From Acrocarpospora macrocephala (lineage in GTDB: Bacteria > Actinomycetota > Actinomycetes > Streptosporangiales > Streptosporangiaceae), in contig NZ_BLAE01000074.1 of NCBI RefSeq assembly GCF_009687865.1, positions 1 through 58,500 on the forward strand: a stretch of 58,500 bases of DNA, given 5' to 3'. Under the pieces are notes generated by a model that saw nothing but the letters and a program-made list of their open reading frames with translations, had not been told where the DNA came from and made no database searches. The position numbers and the translations under genes were made by a program. Below, one piece after another: positions 15,662 to 25,238 of this stretch (its first letter is position 1; every line of letters begins with the position of its first letter).

Positions 15662-18547
15662 ATGCGGCGACCTGGTCCAGAGGACTTCTGCCTTCGGTTC
15701 TCCGCGCTGGTGGACTCTTCCGGACTGAGTGACCGTCAACTGGCGGATCAAAGCGGTGTCGGACACGCGACGATCTCCGACTGGAAGAAAGGGCTCAATC
15801 TCCCGCAGTCGGAGGACCGTCTTCTCCGTGTCGTACGCGCTTGCGTCCGAGCCGCTGAACGACGGCGGGCAGGACTGACCGAGGCACAGCGAAGCGAGCG
15901 GGAATGGACCGTGCTGCTGTCCTCCGCCAAGAGCGTTCGGGACAACCGCATATCGCCTGATCGCACCTCGCCGCCTTCGGCGCCGTACGCCCGCCACACG
16001 ATCCGCGACCTGTCGCCACGGCTTCTTGGCATTCACCGTGCGGTCCTGCCCGCTGGCGATATCGAGCCGACTGACCTGCCGGAACTGACGAAGTATCTGA
16101 CCCGCGTGCACGACCACCGGCTCCGCGCGGTCATCTCGTCCGTGAAAGACGGCGGATCCGCAGCTTTCGCCCTACTGACAGGGGAATCGACGACGGGCAA
16201 GACCCGCGCGATGTACGAGGCGGTTGCCGCGTTGGCCGGAGACTGGCCTCTGATCCGGCCCGAAGACGCGGAAGACTTACTCCGTCTCCTCACGAAGAGC
16301 ACGATCCAGCCAAGAACCGTGCTGTGGCTCAACGAAACGCAGCGGTTCCTGTACGGCCCATCCGGTCAGCGAGTCGCCCGCCTGCTGATTAGCCTGTTGG
16401 ACCGGGCATCCGAGGTCCTGGTGATCGGATCGATGTGGGAGCACCCCTATCTGAGCGAGTTCCTTGCCCGCGGCCGTTTCCCGGATGGTCACGCGAGCGT
16501 CCGGGACCTGTTGGAAGGGCCCGCCACGGCGCGGATTCCCGTACCGCCGAACTTCGAGCCCGAGCAGTTGGGCCGGCTGGCCTCCGACGATCCCAGACTC
16601 GAAGCCGCGGCCCAGGCAAGCGGCGAAGACGGGCGGTTGACCCAGCGTCTCACCGGCGCCAATGAACTCTTGGACGCCTACCTTCATGGAGGACTGTTCT
16701 CCCCTGTCGAACATGCCTTGATCACCGCGGCGCTCGACGCGCGCCGACTAGGACACCACCGGCCTCTGCCCGCAGTTCTGCTGGAAGCGGCTGCCGACGG
16801 GTACCTGACCGACCGCCAGCGCCCCGGCGATCCGGACTGGGCAGTGACAGCCCTGAACAACATCACGTCGGGCGTCCGTACCGACGGATCCAGGACCGAC
16901 ATAAGACGCACGCTGACGGCACTCACCGCGCTACGGCAAAGGTCGGGCGACCTCGGCGCGTACTACGAACCCGAGGACTTTCTCGTTCAGTTCGCCCTGA
17001 CCGGACGCTGGCAGGTCGAACCGCCGCGCACGCTACTGGAGGTACTCGTCCGCCATGCCGACCCGCAGAGCGCACGGACTGTTGGTTTCTATCTGCAAGG
17101 CATCGACTACTACCGCGACGCGGCCCGCGCATTCCAGCGAGCTGTCATGACACTCGGCGACGCGTACTCCGGCAGCGGTCTGGTCGAGATCATCCATCAG
17201 GTGGACCCCGCCAGTACGGCCGACGTGAGCCGCTGGGTCGTGGAACAAGTGTCAGGGGGAGAGGGAATCGGCACCCTACTGGAAACTCTCAAGGACACCG
17301 GGGCCGACGACGCCCGATCGACACTTCTCGCACACGCGGCGGTTATAGCCGCCGATGTCGATACATGGTCGTCGGTCAGCGTACTTCGAGCGTTGGCGGA
17401 CGAAGACCACGAAGCAGCCGAAGCCTTCGCCCTGCGGGCGCCGGCGGCCATGACGTTCGATCACCCTGACACCCTGTGGCCGTTCCTGACGGCCCTGACC
17501 GAGACACGCTGTGCGAGCGCGGCAGCCGCCCTCGCGGCACGCCCAGATTTGGTCACTTTCTGCGAGCAGGTCACGCTCGATGATCCCGAGCCATTGGGCT
17601 TCTTACTGGACGGTCTGTACGAAGCGCACGCGCATGAGGCGGTCGCGGCGCTAATCGTTCGCGACCCCGGAGCCCACTGCCGGCTCACTGACGCCAGCGG
17701 GGTCGCGCTCTTAATACAAAGTCTTTGGTATTGCGCTGGGCCCGATGTCGCGTTCGAGTGGTCAGGCCGGTTCGACCCGTCGGCAGAAGTTCCCGAAGAA
17801 CTCGCTCACATCGGCGCCCTGCGCACGTTACACAACCTGCTGGCGCGCAACCCTGCCCTGGAAGTCGACCTCGAGGTCGGGGAAGGGGTGGGCTTCCTTC
17901 TCGAAGCCCTCCACGGAATCGGCGCAGATCGTGCGATCTCCCAGCTATTAGACCGTGACCTCCCCTACCGTGTCCCGTTCGTCGCGCGCGAACCCCTTGG
18001 GTGCTACGGCTTCGCTCACCTCCTCAGGGCTATCGAACCCCTCGCGGCTCCCCCCTACTGGGTGTTGTCATCGGCTCCGGAAGGCTTCAATTCGTTTCGC
18101 GACCTGGACCTGCTTCCCGAGACGCCCTTCCGCACGACCTTCATACGCATGGTCGACCGCCTCGCGCACGCCCCCACCGATGACGACTGGCAGGTGATAT
18201 TGCTGCTCGATGTCTTGGAAGCGGGCGACGCACGCGACGCGATCGAGGACCTGTGCCGATGCACCGCTGCCGAGATACCGCTGACCGAGCCGCTCATCGA
18301 TTCGCTGTTGGACAAACTCCGCCGCTTGGGACAAGACGCCGCGGCGGATGTCCTCGAACAACGCCTGACCGAGGCGAATCTTGTCCGTACCCCACTCGGA
18401 GGCTTCCGTCATCTGTCGAATATCGGCGACGCCAACATCGCCCGACTAACCTTCGGCCTGTCAGCCGACGGCCGCCCCGCCGACCATTGGGGCTGGGCCG
18501 ACATATGCGGTCACAGGTCCGATACCACGCCCTGGCCACAGCCCTGA
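15662..18547 (+). CDS. XRE-HTH, P-loop NTPase and helical-repeat protein (STAND-like)
   Basis: Encodes 961 residues. Residues about 22-60 are an XRE-type helix-turn-helix (SDRQLADQSGVGHATISDWKKG). A P-loop NTPase follows, with Walker A GESTTGKT (about 174-181), followed by RAMYEA, and a Walker-B-like TVLWLNETQRFL near 226-237 in which the usual Asp is Asn. From about 470 to 940 there are recurring helical units with phrases such as GTLLETLKDTGADDA, GFLLDGLYEAHAHEA and GFLLEALHGIGADRA, about 110-130 residues apart, resembling TPR/HEAT-like superhelices. This layout suits a sensor or regulator of the STAND type, possibly in defence. The ATG has GGGGAGG before it; an in-frame GTG lies at 15644. 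It has no operon partner. Confidence 0.7.
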   Translation: MRRPGPEDFCLRFSALVDSSGLSDRQLADQSGVGHATISDWKKGLNLPQSEDRLLRVVRACVRAAERRRAGLTEAQRSEREWTVLLSSAKSVRDNRISPDRTSPPSAPYARHTIRDLSPRLLGIHRAVLPAGDIEPTDLPELTKYLTRVHDHRLRAVISSVKDGGSAAFALLTGESTTGKTRAMYEAVAALAGDWPLIRPEDAEDLLRLLTKSTIQPRTVLWLNETQRFLYGPSGQRVARLLISLLDRASEVLVIGSMWEHPYLSEFLARGRFPDGHASVRDLLEGPATARIPVPPNFEPEQLGRLASDDPRLEAAAQASGEDGRLTQRLTGANELLDAYLHGGLFSPVEHALITAALDARRLGHHRPLPAVLLEAAADGYLTDRQRPGDPDWAVTALNNITSGVRTDGSRTDIRRTLTALTALRQRSGDLGAYYEPEDFLVQFALTGRWQVEPPRTLLEVLVRHADPQSARTVGFYLQGIDYYRDAARAFQRAVMTLGDAYSGSGLVEIIHQVDPASTADVSRWVVEQVSGGEGIGTLLETLKDTGADDARSTLLAHAAVIAADVDTWSSVSVLRALADEDHEAAEAFALRAPAAMTFDHPDTLWPFLTALTETRCASAAAALAARPDLVTFCEQVTLDDPEPLGFLLDGLYEAHAHEAVAALIVRDPGAHCRLTDASGVALLIQSLWYCAGPDVAFEWSGRFDPSAEVPEELAHIGALRTLHNLLARNPALEVDLEVGEGVGFLLEALHGIGADRAISQLLDRDLPYRVPFVAREPLGCYGFAHLLRAIEPLAAPPYWVLSSAPEGFNSFRDLDLLPETPFRTTFIRMVDRLAHAPTDDDWQVILLLDVLEAGDARDAIEDLCRCTAAEIPLTEPLIDSLLDKLRRLGQDAAADVLEQRLTEANLVRTPLGGFRHLSNIGDANIARLTFGLSADGRPADHWGWADICGHRSDTTPWPQP

Positions 18548-18847
18548 ACAACCTCGACAACCGCCTGCACTGCGTCGAAACGCCGGTGTCGTGAGGCAGC
18601 TAGCGCCGCGTGCCGGACCGCGCGTTTGGCCCCCAGCGGAGCCAAACGGACCAGCCGCAGGCGCAAAGCTCCAGTAGAGCCGGCCGTGAAGGAGATTGGA
18701 GCGAAGCAGCAGACGAATGACAGCCAGTCCGCCGCCAAACGTGTGACAGTTCCGGACGCTTCCCCGCGCCAGGGCTCTCTGCTGGTCAGCGTACCGACGG
18801 TCTGCCGCGTACCCCAGCTTGGCCGGCGAACTCGCGGGTCCGGGCCG
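18548..18847. other. Spacer without recognisable gene
   Basis: About 300 bases between the NTPase gene and the convergent toxin gene. Short imperfect inverted repeats occur (for example TTTGGC near 18626 and GCCAAA near 18642), but no credible ORF does. Confidence 0.4.
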
Positions 18848-19102
18848 TCAGCCGATCCAGGTGATTTGCAGCACGGCCACCCGGCGCTGATCCTCCAGGA
18901 TCAGGTACAAGGCCATGCCTTCACCGCGTTCGCCGAACGAGTGGATGCGCATGTTCGCGTCCGGCTTCTCCCTGCTGGCGGAGTCGCCGCTCCATGGATG
19001 GAGTTCGAGAAGGTCCCATAACGCCACGAACGCGTGCCTGGCTTCTGCGGGAGCTTCCAAGAGTTGGGCGGAGGCTTCCTCCAGCACCTCAACGACGTAC
19101 AC
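18848..19102 (-). CDS. RelE/ParE-like toxin
   Basis: Encodes 84 residues in the RelE/ParE ribosome-dependent RNase or gyrase-toxin fold. It starts YVVEVLEEASAQLLEAP, continues with a two-helix hairpin (ARHAFVALWDLLELHPW) and ends with strands (MRIHSFGERGEGMALYLILEDQRRVAVLQITWIG). The GTG start directly follows the antitoxin stop codon (TAG GTG), so translation is coupled. In the antitoxin-first order it forms a standard type II module. Whether it cuts mRNA cannot be decided from sequence. A broken relative lies at 15124-15230. Confidence 0.75.
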   Translation of the reverse strand: MYVVEVLEEASAQLLEAPAEARHAFVALWDLLELHPWSGDSASREKPDANMRIHSFGERGEGMALYLILEDQRRVAVLQITWIG

Positions 19103-19423
19103 CTACAGACCCAGCCGGGCCATCGTCTCAGCCCGCGAGAGCGTGGGGACGTGCTCGCCGCGCTCAAGCCGGGCGGCCTTGTCCATGGCGCTTCGGTGAC
19201 GCGCAGGATCACCACACAGGCGCGCCAACCGCCACCAGTGTTCGATGAAGTCGGTGATCAGGGACAGATCCAGGGTCTCTGTCGCGTCCGCCATGACCTG
19301 ACGGAACTGGCGGTCGAAGTCCGGGTGGTATTCGGGCAGGAGAGCGACCCGGATCGCCCGCAGGTTCTTCTCCGGCGGGACCAGGAACGGCACCGGCCCT
19401 TCGTGCGCGGGCTGAGCGGTCAT
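19103..19423 (-). CDS. Antitoxin-like protein (DUF6247-type)
   Basis: Encodes 106 residues, acidic and helical, with a segment IRVALLPEYHPDFDRQFRQVMADATETLDLSLITDFIEHWWRLA typical of the DUF6247 proteins that accompany RelE-like toxins in actinomycetes. It sits directly upstream of the toxin with no gap, consistent with the antitoxin of the pair. I do not see a classic helix-turn-helix, so the DNA-binding mode is unclear. The family name is from memory of the pattern. Confidence 0.65.
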   Translation of the reverse strand: MTAQPAHEGPVPFLVPPEKNLRAIRVALLPEYHPDFDRQFRQVMADATETLDLSLITDFIEHWWRLARLCGDPARHRSAMDKAARLERGEHVPTLSRAETMARLGL

Positions 19424-20079
19424 AAAGCCATGCTAGCCCCGACGCTAAGTACCCGTACATCAGCGGGCAGGAGAGCCTGCCTGGGGTGGAGAAAAACCAC
19501 CCTCGAAGGGCTGCTCCGTCGCCCAGCATCGATGGCGAACTAGATCACGCTCGGTCTGAATCTACTCAAGTCCGGCATTGCCGTGCATATAGCTGAAGTG
19601 ATCACACTGGTGAGCCCTACCAGGCTGGACGAACTGACGGAAGACGACTTTGTCCGCGTCGGCGAGATTGCCAGCGTTCCCGGCACTCGCCTTCATGATC
19701 ACCTCCGGCCGCCTCGTCCACGCGAGCTACGGAGGTGACGTGGGCGGAACTCACCACGGCGCCAGGAACAATCACTCGCCGTCTGACGGGACGTTTCCTT
19801 CGGGCACTTGCTCGTGAAGAGCAGCACGAAGAGTTCCTCACTGATGCGGCGTAAAGGCATCGGGCCAGGCTGGATTGACATGACCTGCGCGAACGCCAAC
19901 ATATGTTCAGCTGAACGCGATTGAGCCCGCCGTGTGCGGGCCGTTCGCATGCCCGGAGTTTCCTATGACGGAGGGCGCTTACGAAGGGCTGTGGCTCCCT
20001 GTCCTCCCATGCGGGCCGTGGCGCTAGCTGGCTCCAAGCTGGGGGCCACCTCGCCGGCTGAGTGCGCTGATCGGTCGGT
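19424..20079. other. Gene-poor 650-bp spacer
   Basis: No gene can be supported. A frame with GTG 19735 (39 codons, ending in EEQHEEFLTDAA) follows a GGAG, but the spacing is too short. The perfect palindrome GTTCAGCTGAAC lies at 19905-19916. The stretch is likely remodelled DNA next to the toxin-antitoxin pair. Confidence 0.4.
19905..19916. promoter_or_regulatory. 12-bp perfect palindrome
   Basis: GTTCAGCTGAAC lies directly next to CATATG. It could be an orphan operator; no promoter-proximal gene on either strand is obvious. Confidence 0.25.
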
Positions 20080-20679
20080 TCAGCGGACTCGGTCGTAGAT
20101 GAGAGCCAGCGTGCCGTGCTCGCCCGCGGCCTGGCTGACGAGCGTCCACTGCCCCGTGGGCAGGCCGTCGTCGAAGAGGCGCGGTCCGCCGCCGAGGAAG
20201 ATCGGAAAGATCGTGATCGCCAGCCGGTCGACCTTGTCGGCCGCCAGCAGCGCCTTGATGACGCTCGCGCTGGAGAGCACGAGAATGTCGCCGCCCTCGG
20301 TCGTCTTGAGGTCCGCGACCACCTCGGCGGTCGGCTTGTCGACGATCGTCGTCCGCTCCCACGGCGCCTCGCCGAGGGTGGAGGAGAGGACCACCTTGTC
20401 GGTGTCGACGAGCCATTTCGCGAAGCCCTCGTCGCGCGGGTCGGCGCCCTCCATGCCGATGACGGTGGGCCAGAAACCGAGGAACCCCTCGGCGTTGACC
20501 CGCCCGAGCAGGGCCGTCGTCGCCGGCTCCCAGAGGCTGGTCAGGTGGTCGCGGGCGACGTCGGTGACGGCGTACGGCATCACCCAGCCCATGTCCAGAG
20601 GGTCGTCCGGCTTGGCGTAGTGGCCATCCAGGGAGAGGCTCATGTTGGTGACGACTCTGCGGCCGGTCTGGTCTGTCAC
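20080..20679 (-). CDS. Dihydrofolate reductase-family (RibD C-terminal) protein
   Basis: Encodes 199 residues of the RibD C-terminal/DHFR-like reductase fold. Features are VVTNMSLSLDGHYA at the N-terminus, the nucleotide-binding segment LLGRVNAEGFLGFWP, VVLSSTLGEAPWERTTIV, and the late segment DILVLSSASVIKALLAADKVDRLAITIFPIFLGGGPRLF. Members reduce pteridine- or pyrimidine-like substrates with NAD(P)H, but most stand-alone versions are uncharacterised. The start overlaps the stop of the ArsR-SRPBCC gene by 4 nt (ATGA), so the two form an operon. Confidence 0.88.
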   Translation of the reverse strand: MTDQTGRRVVTNMSLSLDGHYAKPDDPLDMGWVMPYAVTDVARDHLTSLWEPATTALLGRVNAEGFLGFWPTVIGMEGADPRDEGFAKWLVDTDKVVLSSTLGEAPWERTTIVDKPTAEVVADLKTTEGGDILVLSSASVIKALLAADKVDRLAITIFPIFLGGGPRLFDDGLPTGQWTLVSQAAGEHGTLALIYDRVR

Positions 20680-21542
20680 TTCGTGCTCCTTGTGTCGGTG
20701 TCGTGCTCGGTGTTGTCGGTGCTGTAGGAATCTGCGGCGAGGGTCGCCGCGAGCTTGTCGAGGCTCTGGCCGAAGCCGATCTCGATGCCTGCGATGAAGT
20801 CCGCGGAGTCGACTGTGCTGTCGGTGATCCGGTAGTGGACGTCGAGGTCCGTGCCGGTGTCGGTGGGCCGGAGGCCGAGGTCGACGTGGGCGGTGAAGGC
20901 GAGGCCGCCGCCGGGAAGCAGCGGGGAGAGCCGGTAGGCGAGGCGCTCACCGGGGCGTACGTCGTCGACGACTCCCTCCGCGCGCCCGGCGACCAGGTCG
21001 GAGCCGTCGGCGTCCTCGGCATCGCGGTACTCCTGGACGATCCGCCCACCCGGTCGCGCCTCGAATACGAGCTCGGAGACGCGGAGGTCGTCGGGCGTCC
21101 ACCAGCGGGCGAGCAGAGAGGTCTCGGTCAGGTGGCGCCAGACCAGCTCGGGGCGCCCCGTCAGTGACCGGAGGAACCTGAACGAGCGGCCGTCGGCCCA
21201 CCCCGACTCCTCCGCGGCGAGCCGCTCTGCGTGGAGGCTGAGCCCGTAACGGTCGTAGGTCTCGCGTAGGCCACCGACCTGGTCCGCGGTGTCGGCGAGC
21301 CGGTTGAGCGCAGCCGCCAGGTCCCGCAGCGGAGCGGGCCGTAGCGCGTAGATGCGGCGCTGGCCGGTGCGCTGGGAGGTGACGACGCCGGCGCGCTCAA
21401 GGGCCTGCAGGTGCTTGGTCGTCTGCGGCTGGCGCGCCTCGGCGAGCTGGGCGAGAACGCCGACCGAGCGGGGCCGCTCGGCCAACAGACTCACGAGCCG
21501 CCAGCGGGCCGAGTCGCCCAGTGCGGTAAGGAGTGCGTCCAT
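20676..21542 (-). CDS. ArsR-type HTH fused to SRPBCC (AHSA1-like) domain
   Basis: Encodes 288 residues. About 1-95 form a winged helix of ArsR type (MDALLTALGDSARWRLVSLLAERPRSVGVLAQL, then QPQTTKHLQALERAGVV). Residues about 120-275 form an SRPBCC/START-like ligand-binding domain (LTGRPELVWRHLTETSLLARWWTPDDLRVSELVFEARPGGRI). In most genomes these two functions are adjacent genes; here they are one polypeptide. It is likely an autoregulatory repressor sensing a hydrophobic ligand. An 18-bp palindrome lies directly upstream of the ATG. It is cotranscribed with the reductase gene. Confidence 0.88.
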   Translation of the reverse strand: MDALLTALGDSARWRLVSLLAERPRSVGVLAQLAEARQPQTTKHLQALERAGVVTSQRTGQRRIYALRPAPLRDLAAALNRLADTADQVGGLRETYDRYGLSLHAERLAAEESGWADGRSFRFLRSLTGRPELVWRHLTETSLLARWWTPDDLRVSELVFEARPGGRIVQEYRDAEDADGSDLVAGRAEGVVDDVRPGERLAYRLSPLLPGGGLAFTAHVDLGLRPTDTGTDLDVHYRITDSTVDSADFIAGIEIGFGQSLDKLAATLAADSYSTDNTEHDTDTRSTK

Positions 21543-21551
21543 GGACAGAAG

Positions 21552-21569
21552 TATTCTCTTCAGAGAATA
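21552..21569. promoter_or_regulatory. ArsR-type operator
   Basis: TATTCTCTTCAGAGAATA has 7-bp arms around TTCA, and lies 9 bp upstream of the ArsR-SRPBCC start codon. Its size and position fit autorepression by the winged-helix protein. Confidence 0.65.
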
Positions 21570-21639
21570 TTCGTGTCAAGGAATATCAGTCCGGTAGCGT
21601 CGGGATCGGCCAGACCGGATTCTCGAAGTCGTACGCCGC

Positions 21640-22524
21640 TCAGTATGGTTCCGGGTCCAGACAGGTCCCGGTCTCGTGCACCTGGTCCGGCGGTGGGGAG
21701 TCGATGAGCACATCGCTGCCCCAGTCGGTGAAGTCGACCTCGGCCACGGCGGTCTTGGGCTGGTTGTCCTCGGCCATGGGATGGGTGAAGGTGAGGCGCA
21801 CCCGACGGGGAAGCCGGTCCGGTCCGACCCACAACTGCCAGGAGACCTGTATCGAGCCGAGCCGCTTGAGCAATTGGGCGGCGAGCACGGGGTCGTCGTG
21901 TGGAGCCGCGATGCCGAACTCTGCCTGCGAGCTGCTCCCGGCGTGCACGACGGTGGCAACTCCGTCGATGGCCTCCCCCGCAGAGGGAACCGGGGCCGCC
22001 AGCTTTCGCAGCACCTCCGGTGAGACGAGGTCGAGTACGCCGAGCGAGCCGATGGCGCGCAACCGCTGCTCGCACCCGGAGCTGCGGCTGTGAAGCCAGG
22101 ACTTGCCCGCGGGAACATCCTGCCGATCAGCCCGGTACCTGTAGGTGCCGGAGCCTGCGATCGAGATCGCCCGGGTCGTCATGTAGGACAGGTCGGTTGG
22201 GAAAACGCTCTTCAGCTCATCGGGGACGTTGGTCTGGTAGTAGGTCGTGGTCAGGTCGGAGGCAGCCGCGCTTAGGACTCCAGCGGTACGGCTCTCGCTG
22301 TATTCGCCGATGTTGACCGGCACGATGAAGTCGTCCTCCGCTGGAGGGGTGAACACGTTCTCGCCGTAGTCCAGGCGGACGAGCCTGGCGACCTTCACGC
22401 CGGTCGAGCCCTTCATCCGCTGAGCCACCGCCTCGGCGGGCGTTCGCGCCGTGACCGCATCGCCTCCGCAGCCGACCGTCAGGGCGAGCATCAGGACGAT
22501 CGCTGCGATCCTCGGCAAGGCCAC
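21640..22524 (-). CDS. Putative lipoprotein
   Basis: Encodes 294 residues from GTG 22524; the frame is open upstream, with ATG 22569 as an alternative. The N-terminus is a lipoprotein signal: positive residue, hydrophobic core IAAIVLMLALT and lipobox TVGC with Cys about residue 19. The mature part holds acidic and polar segments and ends in strands (SWQLWVGPDRLPRRVRLTFTHP) that recall LolA/LppX-type lipid-binding lipoproteins. That link is weak. It is monocistronic, with the ArsR operon transcribed away on the same strand downstream. Confidence 0.7.
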   Translation of the reverse strand: MALPRIAAIVLMLALTVGCGGDAVTARTPAEAVAQRMKGSTGVKVARLVRLDYGENVFTPPAEDDFIVPVNIGEYSESRTAGVLSAAASDLTTTYYQTNVPDELKSVFPTDLSYMTTRAISIAGSGTYRYRADRQDVPAGKSWLHSRSSGCEQRLRAIGSLGVLDLVSPEVLRKLAAPVPSAGEAIDGVATVVHAGSSSQAEFGIAAPHDDPVLAAQLLKRLGSIQVSWQLWVGPDRLPRRVRLTFTHPMAEDNQPKTAVAEVDFTDWGSDVLIDSPPPDQVHETGTCLDPEPY

Positions 22525-22577
22525 CCGGTGATCATAAGGGGTTGCCTGGCGAGACTTCCGACGAGGCATCTCCCTGA

Positions 22578-24244
<1,667 letters not shown>

Positions 24245-24256
24245 TCCCAACCTCCT

Positions 24257-24282
24257 ATATCACTAACAAGTTTTAGCGATAT
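24257..24282. promoter_or_regulatory. Operator-like inverted repeat in divergent promoter
   Basis: ATATCACTAA at 24257-24266 and TTAGCGATAT at 24273-24282 form a 10-bp inverted repeat with one mismatch and a 6-bp spacer. It lies just upstream of the DUF2231 ribosome-binding site and about 80 bp from the divergent HTH regulator start, in an unusually AT-rich stretch. Confidence 0.6.
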
Positions 24283-24362
24283 AAAGGCACGGGGTCAATC
24301 ATCAGGGCACAATCAGCAACATGTCGTGTTTTGACTACGAGAGTAGGTGTTAACCTGGTTTG

Positions 24363-25058
24363 GTGACCCCCGATCGCGCCACGCTGGAAGCGGTTGCCGT
24401 ACTCAGTGACGACCTGCGGCGCCGGATGTATGAGTTCATCCGGCGGTCCGGCCGCCCGGTAACGCGGGACGAGGCCGCGGAAAGCGTGGGCATCTCCCGG
24501 AAACTCGCGGCCTTTCACCTGGACAAACTCGTGGCCGTCGGCCTGCTCACCGCCGATTACGCGCGACCGGACGGGCTACGCCAGGTCGGCCGGGCGCCGA
24601 AGGTCTACCGGCCGGGCGCCGCGAGCGTCCAGGTGAGCATTCCGCAGCGAGAGCACGGCCTGCTCGCGGACATTCTCCTGGATGCCGTGCGCCTGCAGGA
24701 GCCGGGGGAGACCGGGCGGGCGGCCGCCCTCCGCGTGGCCACCGAGCGAGGGCGGATGGCGGGCGAAGCGGAACGTGCCGAGTTGAAGCTGGGCCGCCTT
24801 GGCACCGAACGGGCCCTGACCTGCGCGGGGCTGATGCTGGAACGCCACGGTTTCGAGCCTTCGCGGACCGCGCCGACCCTGGTCCGGCTGCGGAACTGCC
24901 CGTTCCACCCGATGGCGGCCAAGGACCCCGACCTGGTTTGCGGGATCAATCACGCTTTCCTCACCGGCTTTCTCACCGGCCTGGGCGCCGAGACCGTCAA
25001 CGCCATCCTGGCGCCGCGGCCGGGCGCCTGCTGCGTCGAACTCAGCGGCAGACCGTGA
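24363..25058 (+). CDS. HTH regulator with Cys-rich C-terminus (SufR-like)
   Basis: Encodes 231 residues. The N-terminal winged helix (about 8-75: LSDDLRRRMYEFIRRSGRPVTRDEAAESVGISRKLAAFHLDKLVAVGLL) is ArsR/SufR-like. The C-terminal domain carries spaced cysteines: NCPFHP, LVCG and ACCVEL near the end. This pattern is known from Fe-S-cluster or metal-sensing regulators related to SufR. GTG 24363 was chosen over TTG 24360. It is divergent from DUF2231 and membrane genes, which are probable targets. Whether it binds an Fe-S cluster or a metal is inference. Confidence 0.75.
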   Translation: MTPDRATLEAVAVLSDDLRRRMYEFIRRSGRPVTRDEAAESVGISRKLAAFHLDKLVAVGLLTADYARPDGLRQVGRAPKVYRPGAASVQVSIPQREHGLLADILLDAVRLQEPGETGRAAALRVATERGRMAGEAERAELKLGRLGTERALTCAGLMLERHGFEPSRTAPTLVRLRNCPFHPMAAKDPDLVCGINHAFLTGFLTGLGAETVNAILAPRPGACCVELSGRP

Positions 25059-25084
25059 GGCCGGTCAGTCGCCGTGCCCGATGG

Positions 25085-25198
25085 ATCTAGGCCGCCGTCA
25101 ACGGTATGGCCCGCCGTCTGACCCGCAGAGGACCCGCCACACGCCAACGGGCTCGAACCCTCGCATAGCCCGCAACTGACCCATCTCAAACACTCACG
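25085..25198 (+). pseudogene. IS5-like element 3-prime end remnant
   Basis: This stretch closely matches the end of the transposase fragment at about 31034-31139: the same GCCGCC-TCAACGG start, the CCAACGGG segment and the shared tail GCATAGCCCGCAACTGACCC continuing to CTCAAACACTCA. Nothing else of the element remains here. Confidence 0.7.
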
Positions 25199-25238
25199 GA
25201 GCCGACACCTCGCCGCCCCCGCGCGTAACAGGCTGGAG

